DNA from: Aalborgiella sp043769295
GTDB taxonomy: Bacteria; Pseudomonadota; Gammaproteobacteria; Burkholderiales; Burkholderiaceae_C
NCBI GenBank assembly: GCA_043769295.1
Contig: JAYVJL010000041.1
Span: 1 to 23,205 of the forward strand
Direction: 5' to 3'
Length of the DNA stretch: 23,205 nucleotides
The notes beneath the pieces were generated by a model that searched no databases, had not been told where the DNA came from, and saw only the letters and a list, made by a program, of their open reading frames with translations. Of the stretch, positions 21,477-23,205 are shown piece by piece. The translations under genes were made by a program, and so were the position numbers. Each line of letters starts with the position of its first letter. Positions within the stretch are counted from its first letter, which is position 1.

Positions 21477-23205
21477 CTGCATTTATCGCTTCAACTTTCT
21501 CCACCTTCGGCTGCCCCAAGCTTCGCAACACATCGCGCACCATCAGCGCCCGGTCTTTGGCTTCGGGCAGAGAACGTTCGATGCGCAGTTTGTCGTTGCC
21601 GGTGAGCTTGATATGGCGGTTTTTCTGGATGAGGTGGATGATGCTCATCGGGTCGATGGGCGGATTGGGTTTGAAGGTGATGTTGATGACGCCGGGCGCG
21701 GCATCGACCTTGACCACACCGTAGGCCTTGGCCATGACGCGCAGGCGGTGTACGTCCAAGAGCGTCTGCGCCTGTGAAGGGAGCTTGCCGAAGCGGTCGA
21801 CAATTTCTTCCAGCAGGGCGTCGATTTGGTCGGTGGTCTTCGCCGTTGCGAGCTTTTTGTAGAACGAGAGGCGCAGATGCACGTCGCCACAGTAGTCGTC
21901 GGGTAACAGCGCGGGGGCGTGCAGGTTGATCTCGGTCGTCACGTTCATAGGGGACATCAAATCAGGTTCGATACCCGCTTTGAGGCAGCGCACCGCCTCG
22001 CCCAGCATCTCGTTGTAGAGCTGAAAACCGATTTCCATCATGTTGCCAGACTGGTTTTCACCCAGCACCTCGCCCGTACCGCGAATCTCCAGGTCATGCA
22101 TGGCGAGGTAAAAGCCCGAGCCCAGCTCTTCCATTTGTTGAATCGCCTCCAGCCGCTGGCGGGCCTGTTTGGTCAGGCCTTCAATGTCAGGCACCATCAA
22201 ATAGGCGTAGGCTTGGTGGTGGCTGCGACCCACACGTCCGCGCAACTGGTGCAGCTGCGCCAGGCCAAATTTGTCGGCCCGTGCCATCACAATCGTGTTG
22301 GCGGTCGGCACGTCGATGCCGGTTTCAATGATGGTGGAGCACAGCAACAGGTTGTAGCGCTGGGCGACAAAGTCCTTCATCACCCGTTCCAGTTCGCGCT
22401 CGGGCATCTGGCCGTGGGCGACGGCAATGCGCGCTTCGGGCAGCAGTTCTTCGAGCTTTTGCTTGCGGTTTTGAATCGTCTCAACCTCGTTGTGCAAAAA
22501 GTAAACCTGGCCGCCGCGCTTCAACTCGCGCAGCACGGCTTCACGGATCACGCCGTTGCTTTCCGTTCGCACAAAGGTTTTGATCGCCAAACGGCGCTGC
22601 GGCGCGGTGGCGATGACGCTGAGGTCACGCAGCCCTTCCAGCGCCATGCCCAGGGTGCGCGGAATCGGGGTGGCCGTGAGCGTCAGCACGTCGATTTCAG
22701 CGCGCATGGCCTTCATGGTTTCTTTGTGGCGCACGCCAAAGCGGTGTTCTTCGTCAATGACCAGCAAGCCCAGGCGCTGGAATTTCACGTCTTTGCTGAG
22801 CAGTTTGTGGGTTCCGACGACGATATCCACTGTGCCATCGGCCAGGCCTTTGATGGCGGCGGTGATTTCTTTGGCAGATCTGAAACGGCTCATCTCGGCG
22901 ACTTTGACCGGCCATTTGGCGAATCTATCGACCAAGGTTTGGTAATGTTGCTCCGCCAACAAAGTAGTGGGGGCAAGAATGGCGACCTGTTTGCCGCCGG
23001 TGATGGCAATAAACGCAGCGCGCAGGGCGACTTCGGTTTTGCCAAAACCGACATCGCCGCAAATCAGGCGATCCATGGGTCGCGGGCTGATCATGTCCTG
23101 GATCACGCAGTGGATGGCGGCGCGCTGGTCGGCGGTTTCTTCAAAGCCAAAGTCGTTGGCAAAGGTTTCGTAGTCCTGCGGCGAGTAGCGGAAGGCGTGG
23201 CCTTC
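21442..23205 (-). CDS. mfd: Transcription-repair coupling factor Mfd, C-terminal part
   Basis: The last 587 codons; the gene continues beyond the right edge. It contains the translocase motor: FGFEETADQRAAI, Walker A GDVGFGKTEVALRAAF, the DEEH box LLVIDEEHRFGV, TATPIPRTLGMALEGL, and helicase motif VI QLRGRVGRSHHQAYAYL. The C-terminal TRCF domain (LHAPALLPDDYCGDVHLRLS) follows. Mfd removes stalled RNA polymerase at DNA lesions and recruits UvrA. The final residues NAATPSLRATPSH are encoded by a dispersed inverted repeat that provides the stop codon, so the natural end has probably been replaced; the conserved domain is complete before that point. Confidence 0.95.
   Translation of the reverse strand, partial: EGHAFRYSPQDYETFANDFGFEETADQRAAIHCVIQDMISPRPMDRLICGDVGFGKTEVALRAAFIAITGGKQVAILAPTTLLAEQHYQTLVDRFAKWPVKVAEMSRFRSAKEITAAIKGLADGTVDIVVGTHKLLSKDVKFQRLGLLVIDEEHRFGVRHKETMKAMRAEIDVLTLTATPIPRTLGMALEGLRDLSVIATAPQRRLAIKTFVRTESNGVIREAVLRELKRGGQVYFLHNEVETIQNRKQKLEELLPEARIAVAHGQMPERELERVMKDFVAQRYNLLLCSTIIETGIDVPTANTIVMARADKFGLAQLHQLRGRVGRSHHQAYAYLMVPDIEGLTKQARQRLEAIQQMEELGSGFYLAMHDLEIRGTGEVLGENQSGNMMEIGFQLYNEMLGEAVRCLKAGIEPDLMSPMNVTTEINLHAPALLPDDYCGDVHLRLSFYKKLATAKTTDQIDALLEEIVDRFGKLPSQAQTLLDVHRLRVMAKAYGVVKVDAAPGVINITFKPNPPIDPMSIIHLIQKNRHIKLTGNDKLRIERSLPEAKDRALMVRDVLRSLGQPKVEKVEAINAATPSLRATPSH

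Overview
The window looks like a chromosomal segment of a betaproteobacterium, probably Burkholderiales/Comamonadaceae of the Rhodoferax-Polaromonas type. The basis is overall GC-rich coding, the mix of housekeeping genes (dadA, tex, serB, phoD, mfd), and small dispersed intergenic repeats of the sort common in that family. I could run no database search, so the taxonomic call is an inference. No rRNA, tRNA, CRISPR array, transposase or integrase was recognised.

Layout. (1) 1-3190: the start of a LysR-type regulator (minus), dadA (plus) and an AS-family amidase (minus). (2) 3307-7324: a minus-strand run of four small exported or membrane proteins, probably one transcription unit with a leader of roughly 350 nt. 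It is divergent from a LuxR/NarL-type response regulator that ends at a clear intrinsic terminator. The first protein of the run has a mature part of about 210 residues without a single charged residue. (3) 7363-10547: tex, with two in-frame repeat insertions, then a 75-aa protein and a small secreted protein. (4) 10713-12994: an intact mazEF-like toxin-antitoxin (TA) pair with promoter and operator, an alpha/beta hydrolase with a suspicious 5' end, and a cluster of gene fragments (second mazF/mazE copy, DUF1272 fragment, dienelactone-hydrolase N-terminus). (5) 13061-16991: Tat-exported PhoD-type phosphatase, a PhnD-like periplasmic binding protein, a membrane-anchored thioredoxin-like protein and serB. 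(6) 17088-21314: a small defence/addiction cluster made of an AbrB-Doc pair, a one-polypeptide restriction-methylation enzyme with an AT-rich central segment, and vapBC. (7) 21442-23205: the C-terminal half of mfd, running off the right edge.

Two threads deserve attention. First, a repeat family (core GGCAATAAATACGCCGG on the plus strand) occurs at least nine times. Six of its seven intergenic copies lie just downstream of a stop codon in the same orientation relative to the gene that ends there, including all four toxin genes or toxin remnants. Two further copies have been absorbed in frame into dadA and tex. Second, the divergent response regulator/secreted-protein locus (3307-7249) is the best candidate for an undescribed system. 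It resembles a regulated extracellular-matrix or fibre locus in architecture, but I recognise none of its secreted proteins, so the function is inference only.
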